Source: Erythrocercus mccallii
Lineage: Eukaryota > Chordata > Aves > Passeriformes > Dicruridae
Direction: 5' to 3'
NCBI GenBank assembly: GCA_013397435.1
Contig: VZRG01002001.1
Span: 68,318 to 132,317, forward strand
DNA length: 64,000 bases
Shown: positions 1 through 12,300 of the stretch, in pieces
Numbering within the stretch: position 1 is the first letter of the stretch
How the letters are laid out: each line of letters starts with the position of its first letter
Position numbers and translations under genes: made by a program
The notes under the pieces: generated by a model
Seen by the model: the letters and a program-made list of their open reading frames with translations, nothing else
The model's database searches: none
Told to the model about the DNA's origin: nothing

Positions 1-265
1 TACCTACCACATGTACCTGTATCTTTCAAATTCTACAGCATCACTCCTAAGTGAATCAGAAAAGCATCTAGAAATCTTCTAACTGATTAGCACTGTGCAG
101 TAGATCCTGAATCAGAAGAGCTCCCCATTCTGAAAACAGGTACAAATAAACTGAGACCCATTTGTTTGTGTTCAGGACTTAGTGGCAAGAATTTGTATTG
201 GAAAATTTCTACTTATAGAGATGGTTATGTCTCTTTTGTGCACATGAAGATTTCTTTTTGCTCAC
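1..265 (-). other. PARG intron 17 (partial)
   Basis: Intron sequence downstream of the exon 17 donor, AT-rich. The last PARG exon is not in it. Confidence 0.9.
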
Positions 266-394
266 CAATAGTTTGGCCCTTCTCACAGAGAAAAGTATGC
301 ATGCTGTAAATGTCCCGCATCAGCTCCACATCTCCAAAGGTAAAATAAACAATATCACGTCCAGCCTCAGCAGCTGCCAATATCTGAATTAAGG
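266..394 (-). CDS. PARG: PARG exon 17 (catalytic core, C-terminal part)
   Basis: The exon is 129 bp, with acceptor TTTCAG before 394 and donor GTGAGC after 266. It encodes residues 853-896, including LIQILAAAEAGRDIVYFTFG and the ELMRDIYSMH segment, which in vertebrate PARG belongs to the last strands and helices of the catalytic domain. It ends at phase 1, so one more coding exon must follow to the left. Confidence 0.97.
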
Positions 395-3300
395 CTGAAA
401 CAATGAAAAAAGGTTACACAAGAATACAGGATAAAACAAGCTGCTGAAGGAAAAACCACAGTTCAAGTTTACAGCAAGCAACCATGGCATCCCTTTCCAC
501 ATGGATGCTGCAAAGCAGTACAAACAACAGGTAGAGAAGTATTGCTTCCATTTCTTAAATAAAAAATGCTGGGCACTGCAAGTCAAGAGTGTTGAAGCAT
601 TCTGCTAGAGCTGTTAATGACATCCACCCTTACTTCCAGATAAACAATGTGCTTAAAACTGAGGGGTTTATTTTGGTCTGTGTCTGCCCCCAAGCAGCAT
701 GCAGCCATTAATTAGCCAATAAATGCCTGTGGCAGCAGAAGGCAACAGAGCAGCACCTTCCATCCTCGTTTGAGCTGCCCATACAGCCACAGACAGTGGG
801 GTAAAAAGCATCCATGAGCACTTGGCAATTTCCATTCTGTGTCACCTGTAAGAAGGAATGGAGCCAATCCTTTCACCAGGTAAGCAAAGCAAAGTGAGAG
901 CTGACCCAACTTTTAGCTCCAAGAGAAGAACTGTGGTTCTGCAGCCTCTTCCTGTTTAATTTAAGGTATCCATCATACCTACAGTAGAAATATGCAGCAC
1001 GGAATACGACGGCTTATTCTGACCTGTGAGGGGTGACGTCAGCAACACAATTCATGTTATTTAACTTCCAGCTTTCTGTCAAGCTCATTGGCCCAAGCTG
1101 CATCCCAAGTTCTGCCAACAGCTAACCTTACAATACAGACAGACTTTGTTCCTCTATATGGAAAAGAAAGAAAAATGGTTCTGATCCTGGAAACAGTTTT
1201 TTGAAGATTCACCTTGAGAAATCATCTGGACTACCTGATCAGTAGTGCTGCTGAGCCAAGCTAATGGACCACTGCAATTAGAGAAAGTAGCTCTGGTCCA
1301 CCTTCTCACCCAGCTCCTGACTTTTCTGCAGCTCTCTGGTGCTCATCAGACATTACTTTCCCAATTCCATTCACCAAACTGGCAGAAAAGTCATAGATGA
1401 AGAATAAAAGCTAATTGTTTTCTGCTAGGACAGCAGTTGAATTAGCAGAGTGAAGGGTTTGCTAAGAGCCAGAGCTGAGGCAAGGGAGGGCACCAGACCA
1501 AAGTTAGGAACAACAAAGCGGGAGGAGAAACAGTGAGGAGGAGAAGAAAACCAGGACGTTTTAGGCAGTACCAAACTTATAAGAGTGCAGCTTTTTCATC
1601 AGTCAGCACTGCCAGGCTGGAGTGCCACAGAGGTGTGCAATCAATCACAGGTTCATTTCAGGGAACTACAACAGTCCAAACAAAGGATCCCAGCAACTAT
1701 TTCATCTGCTGCAGCCTGTCTTACTTCAGAGCCTGTTGGTGCAGCTCCGATATTAATTCTTCCTTTTTTTACCCAGTAAGTAGAGTTAATTAAAATGTGA
1801 TTAATACTGTCTTTGTAAAGATTAATTTAATATAAAACAGTGTACATAGTGCATTACCACCTGCTAGTGGAAGCTAAATAGAAAGCTGTTCAGAGTTCAG
1901 CTCAAGAATCTTTCACATTTTTAAACAGAGACCTATTAATACACTGTATTCCTTAATCAAAAAACCCCCTCTTGTAAACCCATAGCCAAAATTATAAATT
2001 ACATGATTCACACGTGAAATTAATCTCAATCTGGGAATGATATTTTAATTAAACTACTGAACCAGCTGTGGATTTAGTAAAGCTTCAGTAGTTCAGCTTT
2101 TAAAGAGTCTAATTAACTAGCTTGCATAGGGGAACAAAACCTAATGAATCTTATTATTCATTTCAAACAAACAATGCAGTTTCACTTTACAAGATATTAA
2201 GAATACCCTATGGTTTATTTTGAATTGATATGGATCTTCTGAAACTAGGATCAAAATTTTTGTCAAGAATCAGACTTCACAATCTTCTGGACATTAATGA
2301 TACACAATACCATGGGAAATTTCCATGCTACTGCTACAGAAAGAAGCATCACAGGAAGAGCAACAGAGCCTGTGGTACTGGGGTCTGAAGGGATCTGAGC
2401 TCTCTTGCCCCTTGCACCCAGCTGATGTGATCCTCCTTAACTTCTGGACTTGCACCTGAAGCAATGCCTGTACTGACATCCCTTCTTCTACATTAAAAAA
2501 ACATACATGGGATATTACAGCTCTGATGCAAGATCTTATGCAAATTGAAGTATTTATTAAACCTTCCTAACATAAATGAAGTATGCTCAGATCCTACAGT
2601 AAATACTAGTCCTGATATTGATAAGATATGAATTTGGCTGCCTATTTTATCTAATGGAAGTCAAAAATTCCTGGCTGCCAGGAACTCAGTGAGCATTCAG
2701 AAAAAATAGATGCTTTAGGAATTAAGCACATTAACAAAGAAAAGAAGCTGGTAGCCTGATGACTGTCTCACTCTAACTACCTTAAGCTGTTCTGAAAAGC
2801 AAATTTTAAATACTGTCGAAATGCTTGGAAACAAACAACAAAAAAAAGTAAATTTCTATTTAGGATTACATGAACCAGGATATGAATTTATATGTCAGGA
2901 TCCATCAGTTCTTGAATTGATGGAAAAGGTCTTAAATGAATGTAGGCATGTGATATCTGCTGCATTATAAATACTCTAATTAAATATAAAAGAACATGAG
3001 AAAGTGAGTGATGTATCAGGCAAGTCAGCAAAGAAAGCAGCATGACTGAGTGACTGGAAACCTCTCTGGCATACAGCAATATATTAAGGAGTAAAACTAA
3101 ACATTAACCATTGCCAGCAAATTTGTGAAGCCTTGCAAATTACCAGGAACTTTAAACAGCTTTGCAGAGATATGATTTTCAGGCAGAATCTAAAAAGACT
3201 GCCCCAGAAAGGTCAACTGATTTATATGACTGACAACTGCAATGAACATGTTCTTCTGTAAACTAAAGCTGCATGTTTGTGTTTTGGAAGGTTTCAGTGC

Positions 3301-6300
3301 TACAAGTCCTTGCAAACCCAGCATTTCACCATCATGTGCTTGCCCCAAACTTTAAACTGAAAATAGCATAAAAGTCAAAAGCACAAGGAATAGAGTAGAA
3401 TGCTCTTTTATTGTTTAAGGCTACATTACTTATGGCCTAAAGATCAGCACTAATGAGCCAATTCTATAGAATGCCATTTCTTGGCAAAAATGTATTAGAA
3501 CAAAAGCAAAAAATGTACTTGCTTGTACAAAACCATATGGCCTCGGATCAAAATGTTATTTGATTAATCCGAACATTAACTAATTGTTACTATTTACCTT
3601 TTAATCGGGAGTCCCCTCCAAAGGCACCACATCCCCAGTTTCCCGTGGCTATTGCAGAGAGATGTTGAGATGGAACGTTGGGTCGAGAGAAGCCACAGTA
3701 GGCCTGCATGCACACAAGAGTCAGGGACGGATTAGAGAGGCAACGGGGTGCAATACTCTCAAACAATAAAATAACAAAAACCAGTATTGTCTTCTAGCAA
3801 TACCGAATCCAAACTATTTCAATACACCATCAGTTTTCCTTTAAATTCAACATCAATAACAAAAACAATTAAGACAGGAAGACTTTTGCCTTATTTGGAC
3901 CCAAGTTAAAAATTAAGATACAGGTCCTGAGTCCCAGGCATTTCATCACAGCTACAGGAAACTTTTCAGGACAGTCTGAATAGAAAATTAACTCAAGATT
4001 TAAAATCTTCTTTAAATACCAATCAGTCCTCATAAAAAAAAAATCAGCCAAACCAACACACCTTATAAACATTGTAGTGATCTACCATAATTTATATTTA
4101 AAATCCAAACCAAATCAATATACTGAAAATTGTAGGCAGATCATAAATTCATTGATGTAGGTAATTAGAATTTTGTACTAAGATATCAATGAAGTTTACA
4201 AACTGTACTTAACTATATTTTTTAGGGCTAATTTCATTACCAACCATGAAGAAACAAGCTGATGAATGTTACTTTAGTCAAGATGCTATGGCTTCACAAC
4301 TAATTTAAATTAGTCCTTCAGCACTGTACATCATTTCAAGAGGGTGTATTCCCGTTCCAGTTGAGAATTAGGGTGGTGTATTCCCATGTTTGAAATGATT
4401 TAAAATACATCCTATAATATTCTATACCCTCCTGTACTGCAGAAAGGAGGAGGCATTAACAACAGCAGCACTGAGCTCTTATATTCAACACCCTGCTAAA
4501 TCAGAGGCCCACTGCATCTGCAAATGTAGACTCAGACTAAGGAGACTTATGTTTTCATCCCCAAAATGGGCACACAGGCAGAATTTAACTGAATTAGCAT
4601 TCTTGTACTCCACTGCCCAGTAAAAGAGCACTGCCACTACTAGAACAGGCCACACACCTCTCACTACCTTATACTAGCTATGCAAGGCATTAATTCTGGC
4701 CCATTAACCTTCTTATTAACTTAGGAGAGTCTGCTTTGTGAACTAGAGACTGATTCCAGACACACCATGTCAGCAGATAGAATCTGTGCATGGGATAACA
4801 GCAAAGGCCTTGAAAAAACTGGCACAGGTTGAAAGCTAAGTTCTCATAACCACAAACGGCTCACAGATGGCAATTACTAGTCCTTGTAAAAGTACAACCT
4901 TAAAAACTAGGAAAAGAATAGCTTCAACAAAAGAGCAGCAGCAAAACAAGAAGAAAAACAAGTGACAGGAAAACCTTGGCTATGCAGATGATAAAGCACC
5001 TGCCACAGCTTGGGAAAGTAATCCAATGTTCCCAAACATTACGCAGCATGAAATCCAGGGCAGAGACCAAAGACTGGGAAACATCTCAAATATCTTACTT
5101 AAGGACAAGATCCCAAATTAGGGATGGCAGAGAAGAAAAAAAACCTATGTCCATCACAGTTCCAGCTTCCCATCAAAGACCTCTTCAGCCGGACAACTTT
5201 GATGTGTGAGATTATCAAGGACCAGAGTCACTGCAAAGTGCAGTTTTTTACACACAGAGCTGACTTAGAGCAGGGTCAAGGACTGACAACTTTGAATATA
5301 TCATGATAATGATTAATAATGTGCAAGAATTATTAGTAGGAAGCGTGCTAGTTCTGTTTAAAGGATTAAAACTGGCCTGCACTGTCAGTCTTCTTGAAGA
5401 CTGTAAGGTATACACACATATGTAGTTACAGCAGCCCTTACAGCTATTGTGAAAGTAAAGGGCACTTTTAAACAGCTGTATCTGATCTCAAGAAAACATG
5501 AATATGGGAAAAGGTAAACTCACAGGCAATATGTCAATACCCTAAGTGCAAATAAGAAAGGTGGAAGCAAAGCAAGTGGCAACATATTTATGAACCGCCC
5601 CATGTTAAAACATGAGGCACCTCCCTTTCCAACTTGACTGCAAGGCTGAGTAATGATTCAATGGCACAAATCATAGGGAAAGAACTTAGACTCATCTTTT
5701 AGAATCCTAGAATAGCAAGAATTGGAAGGGACCTTAAATATTACCTCATTCCAACCTGCCTGCCATGGGCTGGGAGGCCATTCACTAGCTCAGGTTGTTC
5801 AGGGCCCCATCCAACCTGGGACTGAACACTACCGAGAACGGGGCATCCACAGCTTCCCTCGGCAACCTGCTCCAGTGCCTCACCACCCCCACAGCAAGGA
5901 ATTTCTTCCTAACACCTAATTTAAACCTGTCCTCTGTCAGTTTAAAACCACTGCCCCTTGTACTGTGACTATCTGCCCATATTAAAAGTCCCTCTCACTT
6001 ATTTTTATAAACCCCTTTAGATACTGAATGGATAAAATGAGGTCTCCCTGAAGCCTCCTCTTCTCCATGATGAGCAACCACAACTCTCAGCTTGTCATTT
6101 GGAAGCAGGACAGGGAAGACTTAACAAAATGTGTATCCAAGTTTCGTTTATATTTTTGAAAGTTATATAAAATACTTTGAATAGCACATCAAAGGAGAAG
6201 AAATATAACTGACAATCCTTTGCTTTAACATTGGACAGCAAAACCCTGTCGTATGAGACACAACTAAGCAAGAACTTCCTTAGATGAAGACAATTATAAA

Positions 6301-9300
6301 AATATTTGAAAAGGCTCTATAAACATTAGACTGCAGGCTGTTGCAAGAAGTTACTGGCCTTGTTGAGCTCTCTTCTAATTTTCTCTGGACCAAACTGATC
6401 AAGGAAACGTCTGAAGTGAAAAGCATCTATAGCAACAATTTCAGTGTAGCGTCGTTGCCATTCATCCCTAAAATTGGAGGGGGGAGAAAAGTAGATGACA
6501 TTAATTGTTTAATATCAGCCATATAACCTCGATTCAAAATGAGCAATTCCCTTCAGAGCTTCTCTGTTAGAAGTAGCTGAAAAGGTGAACTCATAACAGA
6601 CAATGGAATACTTTTTCTTTGGGTTGGGAGTGAAAACAGAATCAGAAATGAGACAGGCCTCCCCATAAATTTAGAAATACTCTGGCTAGACTTTGGGCAT
6701 GAACGTGAAACAAATCTAATTACACAGCACTATTTATCAAGTATGTAAGAACACTGCAAGGTCAGTGTTTCTCTGTCTTCCTCCAACACTTAAATGAGAG
6801 TACACTGTGTATGTTTCTATACCAAATGAGTAATTTTGAGTACACACTCTAATAACACTGCTGGAGAAATAAATTCAAGAGCTCAGAGCTTTCTACTCAG
6901 ATTCATGGTACTGCTTCTTATTTTGCCACATATCAGCTGCTCTGTGGCATCTGAGGTATTGTTGTCAAACTTCTGGTGACATTGCAAACCATAGTTCAGT
7001 CAGTATCTTAACAAAAATGGGCATTAAATACATGTATCTCTAAACTGTAAAAGATGTTGGTCTAAGAACAGACAAAAGCACAGGTACCACTTATTAGCAT
7101 TAGTATGGCATTACCAGTATGACACAACATTCTTAGCTTGTTGGCTCTACTGAAGAGAGCAACACCAAGCATCATATTAAGGCAAAGGCTAGGAAATACT
7201 TAAAAGTACCAAGTTTTCAAATTTCTAACATTTATTTCTTCCATCACTTAAAATATTTCTGTGGAACTTTACCTAGGGGTCTTATCTTCGTGGCTCCTTG
7301 CCCAGCGGTAAGTCTCTGCATAGCCTGTGTACTCACTGTACTGCTCAGTACCTGAAACAAATGATTTTCCAGATTACATATAAAATATGTACATCTTTTT
7401 TTCACTTGGCAAATCTTTGATAGGAATCTCTGCTTCTCCAAATGATCACGCAGCTCTCAGAAGCAATGGGAAACAGAGAATTTGTATTTGCACCATGAAT
7501 AAAAGATTTCCTTTCCTTAAAGCTCCCTTCCCACACGTGATAAGCAGCATCCACCACAGAAAATCACGAGTGCAGATCTATGTATGCTGCCCAGTATATA
7601 ATGAGAAGTGGTCAGCACCAACAAACTATCTCTGTAAAAGCACAAAGACTCAAAAAAACAGTCTGGAACATACTGAGCTGCTCTTGAAAAAGTTGTCTTG
7701 GCAAGTATTAAAGGCTGTCAGAAAGTAGCTCCTTAAGGCCACCAGTAATTTTAGTTACTATGCTCTGCTATACCAACTCCTTTTCAAAGGTTTATCCCAA
7801 GACAGAGTGTATATTAACTGAGAAGAAGGATCCTAACCTTTCTAAAAGGCTGCCTTTCACCTCATTTTATAGAGCTTCAGGACCTTGCTTCAAAACCTGG
7901 GCATTTCACAAATGCTTCAGAGAAATGCCCCTGAAGTAATGCCACAAAATCACACCTTTCCCTCCTGTTCTGAGCTCACAAGAGCTGAGTTTCAGAAGTA
8001 ATCACAGAATGGTCTGGGTTGGAAGGGACCCCCAAGGATCGAGTCCAACTCTTCAGTGAACTCACGACCTTGGTGTTATTGGCACTGTGCTCTGACCAGC
8101 TGAGCTGACTTGTTTGGAGGTTCATGCAGGTATTGCTTGGCACCATTATAAACAGTAAGAGTGAGAACTGTTAAGCAACTCCTTAATTTGTGCCACCAGC
8201 TATGTCTATAAACAGAATGGGGAAAAACAGGTTTTAAAGAAATACAAGCTGACAGCACAAAGCATCTGATTACTAAGACAAGAATATTGCCTAACTATTG
8301 CACAGATCAGCAATACCCTGAGAATACTAATGTTTATATTTAAGTTTTCCAATCCCTAAATAAAAATGCAATTGAAGTTGAACAATCAAAACCATAAAAC
8401 AATTAACTTTAAACCTCACTGACAAGGAAATTTGAATGTTTACCTCCAACAGTCTCAAGCATAGGAAACAAGCTGTATATACACAATGATGCATACACAT
8501 CAACATATTTTCCCCATTTACCCATACTGATAACTGACAAGACTTATCAATGCTTATTTAACTCATCTGCCCTGTTACTGACTCATTATTTATTTAGTCT
8601 AGAAGATTAATCATTCTGAGGGCACACAAATGTCACTCAAGGCTATTTTGAAAAGTTGCTACGCAAAATGAGTGGGATGGTAAGAGATTCCTCACCGAGT
8701 TCACTTCCTGATAAAAAAATTATCTGAAAAACGTGGGTAAGAAAATATGCCTATGTATTCACACCCATCCATGCCCTCGGACAAAGGGCAACCACAAGCA
8801 GCTTCCATATTCAGAAATCAGTCTTCTAATTGAATTGCAGGCTATCAGCCTTCACTAAGACTTTTCCTGACACAGAGCAAGAAAAGACAGATAAGGGAAG
8901 TATGAGACTCTTTGAGAGCTCTCTTTAGAGGAAAACCTAGCACAACTTCCAGCTTGAAAAAAGGAACCATTTCCTTTGGTGCCTAAGATGGGGAAAGAAA
9001 ACTCTAGGTCATTGAGATATTGTACCAGGATAGATTAAATGATAAAGTATTAGGCTGGCTTTTTCAAGGTTGTTTTTGTTAATTTTTATGGAAGTGTAGT
9101 GTCTGATGACAAAAGCACCAGGAAACAAACAAACAAGCAAATACACACACATACACACATATATCTATTAAAAAAAAAATCAATACTGGAGAAACTCAAG
9201 GAAATCACACAGACTCTAAAGTCATGTCCCAGAAACCCGAAGTTAATGAAAATCAATGAGTTTTCATAAGTGAAGCTCTGGAAATTTGTCAGACAAAAAT

Positions 9301-12300
9301 GATTATTTGACTGGCAATACTTCTGCCTGTGAACTACTGGGACACAAACTTCTGTTGCTGGGAGAACAGAAGCAGTATGGGATAAGCTGGATACACTAAA
9401 GTTTTTGGTGAATCTTTCTTCTTCCCATGAAAAAAAATATAGAGGTGCAAAAAGGCAAACCACAAATAAAGTTCCACCAGAACTTTAAAAACAAGCTACA
9501 AAACCTAGAAAAGCCTACCTAAACTCAAAAGAATGCATATACAAGAACCATTCAAAAATCCATCCTTTGTCAGACTTGTAAAACTTCCAGCATCAGACAA
9601 AAAGCGAAATTGCCAAGTGTCGGTGTTTATAGGACCAGCTTAGACAGATTTGTAATTATTACTGAAAATAAACATACCTTTCTCAGACTCCATGGTCTAG
9701 CTTTACATTTGCACATGATATGTACAGCATTATAACGTTCCCAGGGATAGGCAAACATCCCACCATAGTGTTCCTCTAGTATTTCTAATGAGCTAGAAAT
9801 TATACCCCTGAAGAGACAGGACCACTACTAACCACTACTAAATAAAAAGTAGATGTGAAAACTGCAAGAGTTTAGTTTTATAGTTACCAACATAAAGGCA
9901 CATTTAGTGCCTAAGTGAGAGGAAGGTTCTTCTTTCCCTTTCAATCAGTTCTTCCAATCCTTATCTTGTACCACCATTAGTCTTTGGCTCTCCTAACACT
10001 GGCACAATCAGCCTGCTAAATCCATCTGAAAACCAATTTTCCTCTCTGAGTAAATTTTCAGTCAAACCAATTACCTCATCTCATCTGCTGCCTGGCTAAT
10101 ATGGTCAGAAGTCTCCAAAAGTGCCCTGCTAAGATACAGTCCCATTGGCAATTGATAGATCTGTAGATTTAAAGCAAACAAGGAACACAGCTTCATCTGC
10201 TCTTAACACTGCCTAAGGATATGTGAGCTCAAACAGGAGGGAAAAAAGGAAGAAAAAAGAATCTGAATGAAAACCATTCACACTTATTCACAGCTCTACC
10301 AGAAATGCAGCTGTGGGAATCTCTGGTGTTGCTGCTGGCATTTCTGTGGTAGATGTCTGTGTTTAAGAACTCAACTGTTTGCATGACCAGTTTCATAGCC
10401 GCTACAGCAGTGATCTTAAGCAGATACTGTGAAATCACAACAAATTTAATTTATCTCCCAATTTCTTGGGCTCCTCTGCAAATTTAAGCTACACAGTTAT
10501 ACCCATTAGGCTGCTGAGTCAAGATGCATCACAAAGAAAGTAATTTATCAAGAGCATCATGACACAGAGGAGACTTGGCTAAGAACCAAGGTGGAAAAGC
10601 TCCAGGGATTAAATAAAAATGATGGAATGGATATTTCCATTAGAGAAGAACTCCATATTCCAAACACTAATTGCAAAACACTGAAAGATAAAATATCAAG
10701 AAAGATAAAATGTTGCTGCAGTGAAAAAACATTCTCACCTTTACTTGTCCATGCCAAATAACTATTTTTGTTTGCAGGGGAACGGAAGAAGGCCTTTCAA
10801 AACAATAATTTAGTGTTTCTCCCTAATCAGTTATTACTCAGACTGATAGCTGTGCTCTGTTTTTATCCTTCTCAGAAAAGTCTCTCCCGGAGGACAGTGC
10901 TTAAAATATGTTAATATAGTACCATAACCAAAATACAGAACAGAAGTCTCTGATGGCCAAGAACTTTTTTCTGACTCATTTTTTTAAAATGTAATCACAA
11001 AAGCCAATTTATCAAAAACTTTTCACAGAAAAGGCATTAATTCTGGCAGAGTGGAAAAACAAAATAAAACACTGTCTTAAAAAGATTACCAAGCATAAGA
11101 CTGAAAACAAAAGATGCTCTGCCCAGTACGATTGATAACTCAGGACAGAATAAGACCTGCAAGATTTAAGCTCAAATTTCTACTGTGTATGCATGTGACA
11201 GAAAGAAGTGCTATTGATGGATTTTTCCAAGAAATGTGTTCTAATACCTCTCTTGACTTTTGAAACAGCTCAGGTAACTAAACCCAACATTTTTGCTGTA
11301 GCAGACTGAAAAATATAAACATAATCTATTATAATATTTACCCAGAGGAATCTCTGATCATATATTTTTTCTTTATAGTTGCTCTTTAGTGTAAATAAAG
11401 AAGTATTACAGCATAATTTTATTTCTTCACTTATGAAAAATGCTCATTCATGTATAGAACTGAGACATGCAGCATGACCTGGACTGCTCCAGTTCTTAGC
11501 AATGACATTTGGTTTTTCATGCTGTTTTAATCCAATGGATAATAAAACAATCCAAGCTCTATGACAGAGTGGGAAGCAAAAGAAAAAACCCTTTCAGCTA
11601 AGCTCTGGCTAGACAGGACTTCTCCACACACAACCTCTCAGCAACATACTGAAGAAGCAGGTTCTTTTTGATGTAGGAACCCATAAGTAACTTATAACTA
11701 ACACAAACACATATGTGGAACTTACAGGATCAAAATCCTCCAGAGACAGTTCCTAGCTTTCTACTCTTTTCTAATGGATGCAGATTTTCTACTCTTCCAT
11801 TTCCTCCCCTTTTAGGTAATCAGAAGGGGGCTCCTCTTCTTAAGAGTGTGCAATCCCACTGATCACATCAAATGTTACAAATTCAGGAGAGGAATAAAAA
11901 CTGCACATCCTTCAACATAAGAGAAGCAGTATCAGCTAATAGCTGAAAATTATGGCTATTGTTACCTATACTGCCCAACAGCATTCTTTAGCTAAAGACA
12001 CCAAGTCCTCAAACACATTTACAGAGGATAAAATAAGTTCTTCTGCTTGCTGTCACTTCTTTTCTCCTTTCACAAAACATCTATGGAACAGTGTCCCTTG
12101 TGGTGTTAGGTGGGATGAAATAGGAGGCTCTTCGTCAAATGAGCATCAACTTTTTTCCTTTTTTTTAATCCTTACCGCATTGAAAGCATTTAAATATACT
12201 AAACTTCAACTTGAAATGTATTTTATACATATACAACCAGAATTCAATGTGAAACATTTTCTGCAAAGACTAACCTGTGATGATAAGACATTCATTGTGA

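Larger units (their letters stand above)
7352..12274 (-). other. PARG intron 13
   Basis: About 4.9 kb. It holds the SINE at 8001-8113 and the simple repeat at 9137-9180. The 125-codon minus-strand frame at 9086-9463 runs through the microsatellite and is not protein-like. Confidence 0.85.

Noticed and set aside
5722..5919. 65-codon plus-strand frame
   Set aside because: It is the antisense of the CR1 3' end.
6354..6355. GT donor at GCCA|GTAACT for PARG exon 15
   Set aside because: Using it adds four bases and shifts the frame into exon 16, destroying the conserved GNWGCGAFGG loop.
8057..8110. tRNA-Ile gene on the minus strand
   Set aside because: The A box and anticodon arm are tRNA-like, but the T-arm and acceptor stem are missing and a CR1 tail follows, so it is a SINE copy.
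9086..9463. 125-codon minus-strand frame
   Set aside because: It crosses a CA/TA microsatellite (giving CVCVCICLFVCF) and has no domain pattern.
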